Below are positions 1 through 5,684 of a stretch of 8,887 nucleotides of DNA, one piece after another. The position numbers and the translations under genes are program-made. Below the pieces are notes generated by a model. It searched no databases. It worked only from the letters and a program-made list of their open reading frames with translations, and was not told the DNA's origin. Numbering within the stretch: the first letter of the stretch is position 1; each line of letters starts with the position of its first letter. The DNA comes from JAVJUS01 sp040220455 (GTDB lineage Bacteria; Pseudomonadota; Alphaproteobacteria; DSM-16000; Inquilinaceae): NCBI GenBank assembly GCA_040220455.1, contig JAVJUS010000073.1:1-8887 (forward strand). The letters run 5' to 3'.

Positions 1-980
1 GGGCCCGCGCCGGCCGGCCCGGCGAACACCACCGGTCGCCTCGCCGCATGGGAGGCGGCGACCTTGCACGGCGCACTCATTCCCTCGGCCCGCGGATCGA
101 GCAGGGCCAGATGCAGGTCGGCGGCGGCGAGCAGGCCGGACAGGGCGGCACGCGGCTGCCACGGCACGCGCAGGAGCCGGGGCGTCGGTCCGGGGCGGGC
201 CGGGTCGAGGCGCGCCCGGTCGGCGCCGCCGGCGAGAACGATCGCGATATCGTTCCGACCGCCGAGGCGGGACGCCGCCTCGGCCAGTACCGCCTTCGGA
301 TGGACGCGGCCCAGCGTGCCGGCGTAGAGCGCGACGCAGGCCGACCCGACGCCGAGCCGGGCGCGCCAGGCGGCGCCGGCCGGATCGTCGGCGCGCACCA
401 CGGGATCGGCCCAGTTCTCCAGCACGGCCAGCGGCACGGTTCCGGGCAGGCGGCCGGCGAGCCGCTCGGCGATGCAGGGCCCCGCGGCGACGACCCCGTC
501 ATGGATCGCGAGCGCGCGGGCGACCGCCGGCGCCAGCACCGGTCGGGCGAGCGCGCCCGTCCGCCCGGCGACGACCGGCAGCAGGTCGGGATAGAGATCG
601 TGGCACCAATGGACCAGCGTCCCGGCCCGAGGCTTCAGCGCCGGGGCCAGGAGGGGCAGCATCGGCGGATCGCTCGCCGTCACGATCACGTCCTGGACCG
701 GCAGGGCCCGAGCCGAGCGGCCGAGCGCGGCCACCTGCGCCGCGGCCGCGCCAAGGCCACGACCCGCCGGCACGGCCACCGGGATCGTGCGCACCGGCCC
801 CGCGCCGCCGCCGCGAAGTTGTCCCGTCCCGCACCAGGGGGAACACGCCAGGATGGTGACCGACCATCCGGCCCGGCCCAGCCGAGTCGCCAGGTCGTCC
901 AGCAGCCGGCCCGTCGCCCCGCCCCGACCGCCGGCGACACGATTGATGAACAGGATACTCGGCCGGCCAGGGCGTTCCAT
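1..980 (-). CDS. WcaI-like family 4 glycosyltransferase, C-terminus cut by window edge
   Basis: Likely cytoplasmic or membrane-associated enzyme that transfers a sugar from a nucleotide-sugar donor to a lipid-linked glycan. About 326 residues are visible in one uninterrupted minus-strand frame and no stop is reached before the edge. The start at 980 is an ATG with AAGGA four bases upstream. Seen: an N-terminal Rossmann strand followed by a glycine-rich loop (ILFINRV then GGRGGATGRLLDDLA, residues 9-31); TASDPPMLPLL at 101-111; HWCHDLYPD at 124-132; ENWADP before about residue 200; LYAGTLGRVH opening the second Rossmann lobe; and EGMSAPCK near 299-306, followed by RRPVVFAGPAG. These match the usual order in WcaI/WbuB-type GT4 proteins, where the last segment binds the donor. 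The missing C-terminus is probably less than 100 residues. It lies 51 bases downstream of the ligase-like gene and is probably co-transcribed with it. Family confidence is good; donor and acceptor cannot be read from sequence. Confidence 0.85.
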   Translation of the reverse strand, partial: MERPGRPSILFINRVAGGRGGATGRLLDDLATRLGRAGWSVTILACSPWCGTGQLRGGGAGPVRTIPVAVPAGRGLGAAAAQVAALGRSARALPVQDVIVTASDPPMLPLLAPALKPRAGTLVHWCHDLYPDLLPVVAGRTGALARPVLAPAVARALAIHDGVVAAGPCIAERLAGRLPGTVPLAVLENWADPVVRADDPAGAAWRARLGVGSACVALYAGTLGRVHPKAVLAEAASRLGGRNDIAIVLAGGADRARLDPARPGPTPRLLRVPWQPRAALSGLLAAADLHLALLDPRAEGMSAPCKVAASHAARRPVVFAGPAGAG

Positions 981-1022
981 GGCGTCCTTCACCGTCGATG
1001 GAAATACCTCTGCATTCTTAAG

Positions 1023-1028
1023 ATTGTA
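1023..1028 (-). promoter_or_regulatory. possible -10 box (TACAAT) for the glycosyltransferase gene
   Basis: The 51-base gap at 981-1031 contains only 22 G or C, about 43 %, against more than 70 % around it. On the minus strand it carries TACAAT, five of six matches to the sigma-70 -10 consensus, starting just after the stop of the upstream gene. A start of transcription would fall near 1016, leaving a leader of about 35 bases. No good -35 box is visible at 16-18 bases upstream; the region there reads TTTTCGG. An internal promoter is therefore possible but weakly supported, and read-through from the upstream gene remains the simpler model. Confidence 0.25.
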
Positions 1029-1031
1029 TTT

Positions 1032-2276
1032 CTATCGAGTCGAGAGCCGAAAAACGACCAGACACAGGATCAGCCCGAAGCTCATCGTCTTGAACCCGGT
1101 ATGCACGCTTGCCGCGAGGCCTACGGAGCCGGCCACGGCGAGAGCCAGCGCCGGATCGCCGCGCAGGAGCCCGGCCCACGGGCGTAGAAGGCCGGCGGCG
1201 ACCGCGAGGCCCGCCGTGAGTCCGGCCAGCCCGGCCTTCGTGAAGAGATAGAAGGCGAAGACATGCAGATAGGAGACGGGACCGTCGGCGACGCTGGGCA
1301 GGTCGACCAGCGCGCCCCAGCCGCGGCCGAGCAGCGGGGCGCCGGGCCAGGCCGCGCCGGCGTCCAGCGCGATCGACAGCTCCGTGCCGCGGCCGTTGGC
1401 GCCGACCGCGCGCGTCTTGTCGATCACGGCCGTGAGGACGGTGGCGATCCACGGCCCGCCGACGGCCAGCGCCATGCCTCCGAGGCCGACCAGGGCCCAT
1501 CGCGCGCCGCGGCCGGCCCAGGGCCCGAGGAGAATGACAAGGGCCGCCGCCGCGCCGGCCGCAACGGCGCCGCGCTGGACCGTCAGGCCGATGACCGCCA
1601 GGCACGGGAGGGCCGTGATCGCCAGGATCGCCGCCGTCGCCGTGCCCGCCAGGCAGCGCCGCGCCATCGCCTCGGCCGCGCGCAAGGGCAGCAGGATGGC
1701 GGCGAACAGAACGGCCGGGTCGGTCGGCAGGTAGCGCATGCCGTCGGCCCAGGCCGGCACGCCGGGGCGCAGATCCTCGGGGCCCACCGCGAGCAAGAAG
1801 CGTAGAGCGAAGGCGACGCCGATCGTCGCCACCCCTGCCTCCAGCCATCGGCCGATCGTCGCCGACGGCTCCCGCCCGGCGATGCCCAACGCCAGGACGG
1901 GCAGGAAAAGGAAGGCGATACCGGCCAGATCGCGCAGGAGGTCCCCGACCCGCCACCCCGCCGCCAGCCCCACCGCCAGCGGCGGCCAGACCAGGACGGT
2001 GAAGGCGACCGGCGCGACGGCCGCCAACAGGCCGAGTTCCGGCCGGTCGGCGGGCCGATGGGATCGTCCGCACGCCAGCGCGACAGCCCCGCCCGCGCCG
2101 AACGCCGCCAGCAGGCAGAGCGCGATCGCCGCCTCCACCGCGCCGGGCGCGTCCGGCGTCGGCGAGCCTGCCACGGCCTGGAGCACGCAGGCACCGGCCA
2201 GGCCGAAGGCGGCGAGCGGCGGCGCGGGCCGGCTCGGGGCGACACCCGACAGGGAAGGCACGCGCTCCCCGCTCAT
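1032..2276 (-). CDS. polytopic O-antigen ligase/polymerase-like membrane protein
   Basis: Probable inner-membrane protein that polymerises or transfers an undecaprenyl-linked glycan at the periplasmic face (WaaL/Wzy superfamily). The 414 residues are dominated by hydrophobic segments; I count about ten to twelve candidate helices. Near residues 280-330 there is a more polar stretch between helices with NGRGTELSIALD, then LLGRGWGALVDL and SYLHVFAFYLFTKAGLAGL. This follows the family pattern: a large periplasmic loop with conserved Arg/Glu, a G-x-G element, then a His just before a helix ending in a Gly-Leu-Ala-Gly turn. The ATG at 2276 was chosen because GGAG lies four bases upstream. The open frame extends to 2495, but that extension is Arg-rich, not membrane-like, and runs into the divergent hydrolase gene. 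The glycosyltransferase gene follows on the same strand. Ligase and polymerase cannot be told apart here, and the family call rests on pattern rather than a diagnostic motif. Confidence 0.7.
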   Translation of the reverse strand: MSGERVPSLSGVAPSRPAPPLAAFGLAGACVLQAVAGSPTPDAPGAVEAAIALCLLAAFGAGGAVALACGRSHRPADRPELGLLAAVAPVAFTVLVWPPLAVGLAAGWRVGDLLRDLAGIAFLFLPVLALGIAGREPSATIGRWLEAGVATIGVAFALRFLLAVGPEDLRPGVPAWADGMRYLPTDPAVLFAAILLPLRAAEAMARRCLAGTATAAILAITALPCLAVIGLTVQRGAVAAGAAAALVILLGPWAGRGARWALVGLGGMALAVGGPWIATVLTAVIDKTRAVGANGRGTELSIALDAGAAWPGAPLLGRGWGALVDLPSVADGPVSYLHVFAFYLFTKAGLAGLTAGLAVAAGLLRPWAGLLRGDPALALAVAGSVGLAASVHTGFKTMSFGLILCLVVFRLSTR

Positions 2277-2306
2277 GACACTCCATTGTCTTCGCGTTTG
2301 GCGTCC

Positions 2307-2335
2307 GGAATGCCGGTCGCCGTTGTCCTTGTCAA
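2307..2335 (-). promoter_or_regulatory. candidate sigma-70 promoter for the polysaccharide genes
   Basis: On the minus strand a perfect TTGACA (2335-2330) is followed after 17 bases by CATTCC (2312-2307), a poor -10 box. Transcription would start near 2300 and give a leader of about 24 bases before the ATG at 2276, which leaves room for the GGAG ribosome site. The -35 hexamer sits inside CTTGTCAAG, a nearly perfect nine-base palindrome. The opposite strand therefore also reads TTGTCA, and this may serve the divergent gene. The gap 2277-2394 shows nothing else. Confidence 0.4.
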
Positions 2336-2357
2336 GCGAGCGGGGGCCGGGAACGAT
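2329..2357 (+). promoter_or_regulatory. weak candidate promoter for the divergent M14-family hydrolase
   Basis: TTGTCA (five of six matches to TTGACA) at 2329-2334 is followed after 17 bases by AACGAT (three of six matches to TATAAT) at 2352-2357. Transcription would start near 2364, about 30 bases before the ATG at 2395. The -35 box overlaps that of the minus-strand promoter, so the two would compete for polymerase. The -10 box is weak and this call is tentative. Confidence 0.22.
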
Positions 2358-2394
2358 CCGGGCGCAACCGACTCCCGAATCCGGATACCGCCCC

Positions 2395-3540
2395 ATGGCA
2401 GATCGCCGCGTCGCCGTCCCCCTGCCCTTCGCCCCGCCCGGCACGGCGCGGCGCCTCGATGTCCTGCGCTTCGGGACGCCCGGCGCGCGGCCCAAGGCCT
2501 ATCTCCAGGCCGGCCTGCACGCCGACGAGCTGCCGGGCATGCTGGCCGCCCGCTACCTCGCCGAGCGGCTGGCCGCGCTGGACGCCGACGGGCAAGTCCG
2601 GGGCGAGGTCGTGCTGGTGCCCGCCGCCAATCCGATCGGGCTGGGCCAGACCGTGCTGGACCGCTCGATCGGACGGTTCGAGCTGGGCGGCGCCGGCAAC
2701 TTCAACCGCGGCTACCCCGACCTGGCGGCGGCCGTCGCCGAGCGCCTCGCGGGCCGCCTTCCCGCCGACGCGCCGGCGCTCGCCGCCGGCGCGCGCGAGG
2801 CGCTGGGCGCGGTCCTGGCCGAGCGGCCGCCGCGCAACGCGATGGAGGGGCTGCGTCACGCCCTGATGACCCTGTCCCACGACGCCGACATCGTGCTCGA
2901 CCTGCACTGCGACACGGCGGCCCCGGTGCATGTCTATCTGGGCACGCCGCTATGGCCCGACGCTGAGGATCTGGTCGCGCGGCTGGGCGCGGAATTCGTC
3001 TTCCTGGCCGAGGATTCGGGCGGCAATCCCTTCGACGAGGCGTGCTCGGCCTTCTGGTGGCGGCTGGCCGCGCTGTTGGGCGACGCCGGCGCGAAGGTGC
3101 CGCCGGCCTGCCTCTCGGCGACGGTCGAGCTGCGCGGCGCGGGCGACGTGGACCAGGCGACAGCGCGGCGCGACGCGTCGGCGCTGGTCGACTTCCTGGC
3201 CGGCCGAGGCGTCCTCGCCGCGCCCGCCCCGCCCGCGCCCGACTTCACCGGCGCGGTCCGGCCGCTGGCCGGCGTCGAGATGGTGCGCGCCCCGGCCGAC
3301 GGGATCGTGCTCTACCGGGTCCACCTCGGAGAGACCGTCGCGCCCGGCACGCTTCTGGCGGAGATCGTCGACCCCGCCGATCCCTTCGCGCCGACCCTGC
3401 CGGTCCATGCCGGCATCGAGGGGCCGGTCTGGTCGATCGCCGAGCCGGGACAGCGCCTGGTGCGCGCCGGTGGCGTGATCGCCAAGATCGCCGGCGAATC
3501 ACCCCTGCCCGGCAAGGACGGAAACCTGCTGACAGCCTGA
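2395..3540 (+). CDS. succinylglutamate desuccinylase/aspartoacylase-family zinc hydrolase
   Basis: Soluble zinc-dependent hydrolase of the carboxypeptidase-like AstE/AspA group (related to peptidase family M14), which removes acyl groups from N-acyl amino acids or related amides. In the 381 residues, the H-x-x-E zinc motif is H42 and E45 (GLHADE), the third zinc ligand is H171 (DLHCD), the substrate-binding N-x-N-R is N102-R105 (NFNRGYPD), and the catalytic-type glutamate is E245 (TVELRG). All key residues are present. From about residue 285 a small beta-rich domain follows (APADGIVLYRVHLGETV, with a further IEGPVWSIAEPGQ), resembling the lipoyl/biotinyl-like tail in bacterial AstE-like proteins. 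The ATG at 2395 has only a weak GGA nine bases upstream, but translation upstream of it loses family character. No astA-D arginine-succinylation genes lie next to it, so I give no astE symbol; the substrate is unknown. It is divergent from the polysaccharide genes and convergent with the permease gene. Confidence 0.88.
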   Translation: MADRRVAVPLPFAPPGTARRLDVLRFGTPGARPKAYLQAGLHADELPGMLAARYLAERLAALDADGQVRGEVVLVPAANPIGLGQTVLDRSIGRFELGGAGNFNRGYPDLAAAVAERLAGRLPADAPALAAGAREALGAVLAERPPRNAMEGLRHALMTLSHDADIVLDLHCDTAAPVHVYLGTPLWPDAEDLVARLGAEFVFLAEDSGGNPFDEACSAFWWRLAALLGDAGAKVPPACLSATVELRGAGDVDQATARRDASALVDFLAGRGVLAAPAPPAPDFTGAVRPLAGVEMVRAPADGIVLYRVHLGETVAPGTLLAEIVDPADPFAPTLPVHAGIEGPVWSIAEPGQRLVRAGGVIAKIAGESPLPGKDGNLLTA

Positions 3541-3544
3541 TGAG

Positions 3545-3574
3545 CCGACGGGGCGCCGAACCGACGGGGCGGCG
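3545..3574. repeat. short direct repeat in the convergent gap
   Basis: Two 14-base units beginning CCGACGGGGCG start at 3545 and 3561 (period 16) and agree at 13 of 14 positions. They fill most of the 44-base gap between two convergent genes. GAGCC (3542-3546) and GGCTC (3576-3580) flank the pair and could form a five-base stem. There is no T-run on either strand, so I do not call an intrinsic terminator. In DNA this rich in G and C such a repeat may be chance. Confidence 0.4.
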
Positions 3575-3584
3575 TGGCTCCGGA

Positions 3585-4406
3585 TCAGGCCTCGATCAGC
3601 AGGCGGATGGCGGTGATCGCCAGAAAGGCGGCGAAGGCGCGGCGCAGCACCGGCTGCGGGATCGTGTGGGCGAGCCGGGCGCCGAGCGGCGCGCAGAGCA
3701 CCGTCGTCGGCACCAGGACCGCGAATCCGACGACGCTGACATAGCCGAGGCTGCCCGGCGGCAGGCCGGGCGTGCCCCAGCCCGACACGGCGAAGCCGAT
3801 CGTGCCGGGCACGGCGATGATCAGCCCGACGCCGGAGGCCGTGCCGACGGCCCGGCGGATATCCACGCCGCACAGGGTCAGCACAGGCACGGTCAGGCTG
3901 CCGCCGCCGATGCCCATCATGGCCGACAGCGTGCCGATGACCGTCCCGATGCCGAGCTTGGGCAGCCCGCGCGGCAGGTCTTGCGCCAGGCGCAGGGTGG
4001 CCGGCGCGAAGGCCATGTAGAGCGCGACCAGCAGGGCGACCACGCCGAACACGGCCTCCAGCGCGTCGGCCGAGGCCGCGCCGGCCAGCGCCGTGCCGAC
4101 CAGCACGCCGACGGCGACCGCCGGCCCCCAGCTCTTCAGCAACCCCCAGTCGACCGAGCCGCGCCGGTGATGGGCGCGCATGGAGGAGATCGAGGTGGCG
4201 ATGATCGTCGACAGCGAGGTGCCGACGGCGACATGCATGCGCACGGAGTCGTCGATGCCGATGGTGGCGAACAGGTGGTAGAGCGCCGGCACGATGACGA
4301 TGCCGCCGCCCACGCCCAACAGACCGGCGAGCACGCCGGCGAAGGCCCCCGCGGCGACGAGCGCGCCGGCGAGCGGGAGCAGGGCCGAGAGCTCGATGTC
4401 GATCAC
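3585..4406 (-). CDS. TauE/SafE-family membrane permease
   Basis: Inner-membrane transporter of the TauE/SafE (TSUP) family, whose members move sulfite, sulfoacetate or other organic anions. The 273 residues show the internal duplication typical of the family: GVLAGLLGVGGGIVIVP at residues 24-40 and GTLSAMMGIGGGSLTVP at 158-174, each a helix ending in G-x-GGG-x-x-x-x-P. A TSLSTIIATSISSMRAH segment (63-79) follows the first copy. About seven to eight helices are expected, and the length is normal for the family. The start is a GTG at 4406 with AGGAGG seven bases upstream (4419-4414), inside the end of the HD gene. The two genes share four bases (GTGA), which points to translational coupling. 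A 356-residue extension to 4655 is possible in this frame but overlaps the HD gene and is not membrane-like. The substrate cannot be told; partner genes suggest a phosphate, sulfur or organic anion linked to nucleotide turnover, which is inference only. Confidence 0.92.
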   Translation of the reverse strand: MIDIELSALLPLAGALVAAGAFAGVLAGLLGVGGGIVIVPALYHLFATIGIDDSVRMHVAVGTSLSTIIATSISSMRAHHRRGSVDWGLLKSWGPAVAVGVLVGTALAGAASADALEAVFGVVALLVALYMAFAPATLRLAQDLPRGLPKLGIGTVIGTLSAMMGIGGGSLTVPVLTLCGVDIRRAVGTASGVGLIIAVPGTIGFAVSGWGTPGLPPGSLGYVSVVGFAVLVPTTVLCAPLGARLAHTIPQPVLRRAFAAFLAITAIRLLIEA

Positions 4407-5032
4407 GCCTCGCCCTCCTCCGGCAGCCAGAGGCCGCGGGCGTCGGCGTGGGCGTAGAGAGCTTCGGCGAGACGGGCCAGCGTCGGGTCGCCGTCGAGGG
4501 TCTCCGCCATCCGCCCCCGAGTCTTCGAGCGGGTGACGCCGTTCTGCCGGTGCGCCTTGCCGTCCGAAGCGATGTTCTGGGCGAAGGCCTGGAGCCGGTC
4601 TAGCTGGCGGGCGAAACGGGCCTCGGCCGTCTCTCCCGCCTCGAACTCGCGCCACAGCCCGTCGATCCGCGCCGCCAGGTCGGCGGGCAACCGGCCGAAC
4701 AGCCGGCGCGCGGCGTCCTCCTCCCGCTCGGCCTGGTCGGCGCGGCCGGCCTCGTCATAGGCGAAGGTGTCGCCGGCGTGGATCTCGACCAGGTCGTGGA
4801 CCAGGATCATCGAGAGCACGCGGCCCAGATCGACATCCTCCGCCAGCTCGCCATGCAGCAGCACGGCGTAGAGCGCCATGTGCCAGGTGTGCTCGGCGTC
4901 GTTCTCCAGCCGGCTGCCGTCGGCCAGGTAGTTCCGCCGCTCGATGCGCTTGAAGGCGTCGCAGGCGATCAGGAAGTCCTGGATGCGCGCCAGCCGGTCG
5001 GGCAGGTGCGCGCCGAGATCTCTCAGGTCCAT
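4403..5032 (-). CDS. YfbR/HDDC2-like HD-domain 5'-nucleotidase
   Basis: Predicted cytoplasmic, metal-dependent phosphohydrolase of the HD_3 group. Characterised relatives (E. coli YfbR, human HDDC2) remove the phosphate from deoxynucleoside monophosphates. The 209 residues contain ENDAEHTWHMA (43-53, with H48 as first metal ligand), ILVHDLVEIHAGDT (76-89, with H79-D80 and E83) and RQLDRLQAF (142-150, with D145 closing the metal site). All ligands expected from YfbR are present. I chose the ATG at 5032 because TGAGG lies six bases upstream; the ATG at 5044, four codons earlier, has no ribosome site. It follows the NUDIX gene by 48 bases on the same strand and overlaps the permease gene by four. 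Substrate range is inferred from family only; dNMP is most likely, but close homologues act on other small phosphates. Confidence 0.9.
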   Translation of the reverse strand: MDLRDLGAHLPDRLARIQDFLIACDAFKRIERRNYLADGSRLENDAEHTWHMALYAVLLHGELAEDVDLGRVLSMILVHDLVEIHAGDTFAYDEAGRADQAEREEDAARRLFGRLPADLAARIDGLWREFEAGETAEARFARQLDRLQAFAQNIASDGKAHRQNGVTRSKTRGRMAETLDGDPTLARLAEALYAHADARGLWLPEEGEA

Positions 5033-5080
5033 GGCAGGCCTCATTGCGGAAAACCGGGGCGGATATCGAAGGACTCGCGG

Positions 5081-5566
5081 TCACCAGAAATCGGCCGGCG
5101 GCGCGCCGGCGAAGAGTTCGCCCAGCCGGCGCCGGGTCGCGGGCGTGGTCGCCTCGGGCAGGGCGTCCAGGGCGAAGAAGCCGCTCTCCGCGATCTCGAC
5201 CGACTCGGTGCCGACGGCGCGCCAGGGTCCGGCGAGAAAGAGGGCGACATGGTCGCTGCGCACCCGGGAGAAGTTGGGGTAGAGGCCGACCAGCCGCTCG
5301 AGGCGCTCGATCTCCACCCCCGCCTCCTCGCGCGTCTCGCGGATCGCCGCGGCCTCCGCCGTCTCGAAGCGCTTGACCCCGCCGCCGGGCAGGAACCATC
5401 CCGGGCGATAGCAGTGGCGCACGAGGAGGACACGGCGATCGTCGTCGAGCACAACCGTGCGCACGCCCAGGGTCTTCGGCGGCCACACGCGGAGCCTGGC
5501 GAGATGCACGCGATAGAGCATCGACGGCAGCGGACCGGCCTTGAAGCGCTCGACGAGAAAGTTCAT
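5081..5566 (-). CDS. NUDIX hydrolase
   Basis: Cytoplasmic Mg-dependent pyrophosphohydrolase that splits a nucleoside diphosphate linked to some moiety X. The 161 residues hold a full NUDIX box, G-x5-E-x7-RE-x2-EE-x-G, at 62-84 (G62, E68, R76, E77, E80, E81, G83). WFLPGGG leads into it, as usual. VVLDDDRRVLLVRH (38-51) forms the preceding beta strands. VGLYPNF and DHVALFLAG follow the box and suggest a small single-domain enzyme of ordinary size. The ATG at 5566 has no Shine-Dalgarno site: only an alternating GC run of eight bases separates it from a possible -10 box, so the message may be leaderless. The gene leads a minus-strand operon with the HD nucleotidase and the TauE-like permease. NUDIX substrates are poorly predicted by sequence, so oxidised nucleotides, NDP-sugars or others are all open. 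Confidence 0.93.
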   Translation of the reverse strand: MNFLVERFKAGPLPSMLYRVHLARLRVWPPKTLGVRTVVLDDDRRVLLVRHCYRPGWFLPGGGVKRFETAEAAAIRETREEAGVEIERLERLVGLYPNFSRVRSDHVALFLAGPWRAVGTESVEIAESGFFALDALPEATTPATRRRLGELFAGAPPADFW

Positions 5567-5574
5567 GCGCGCGC

Positions 5575-5603
5575 AATTGCGACGGACCGGGCTAGCTTGT
5601 CAA
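5575..5603 (-). promoter_or_regulatory. candidate promoter of the NUDIX-HD-permease operon
   Basis: On the minus strand a perfect TTGACA (5603-5598) lies 17 bases from GCAATT (5580-5575), or 16 bases from the slightly better CGCAAT. The -35 box is strong and the -10 box is weak. Transcription would begin about seven bases later, at or just beside the ATG of the NUDIX gene at 5566, implying a leader of nearly zero length. This agrees with the absence of a ribosome site there. The rest of the gap 5567-5684 shows no clear promoter for the divergent plus-strand gene. Confidence 0.4.
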
Positions 5604-5669
5604 CGTACGGCCACGACGCGGCCGCTGGCGACTCCGGCCGAGCTCCGGGAACCACCGGTCCGTCCACAG

Positions 5670-5678
5670 GGGGAGGAG
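5670..5678 (+). promoter_or_regulatory. strong ribosome binding site of the bactofilin-like gene
   Basis: GGGGAGGAG ends six bases before the ATG at 5685. An in-frame GTG at 5682 directly precedes it, but would leave only three bases of spacing, so the site decides for the ATG. The protein then begins with a normal signal-peptide n-region. Confidence 0.75.
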
Positions 5679-5684
5679 ACCGTG

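Noticed and set aside
48..1187. 379-codon plus-strand open frame opposite the glycosyltransferase
   Set aside because: Arg/Gly/Pro-rich translation without domain pattern; the minus-strand frame gives a clear GT4 protein over the same bases.
2277..2495. N-terminal extension of the ligase-like protein by 73 residues
   Set aside because: The extension is Arg-rich and overlaps the start of the divergent hydrolase gene; the ATG at 2276 has GGAG at good spacing.
3042..4457. 471-codon plus-strand open frame across the hydrolase end and the permease gene
   Set aside because: It spans two real genes in other frames and its translation is low-complexity Arg/Asp/Gln/His-rich.
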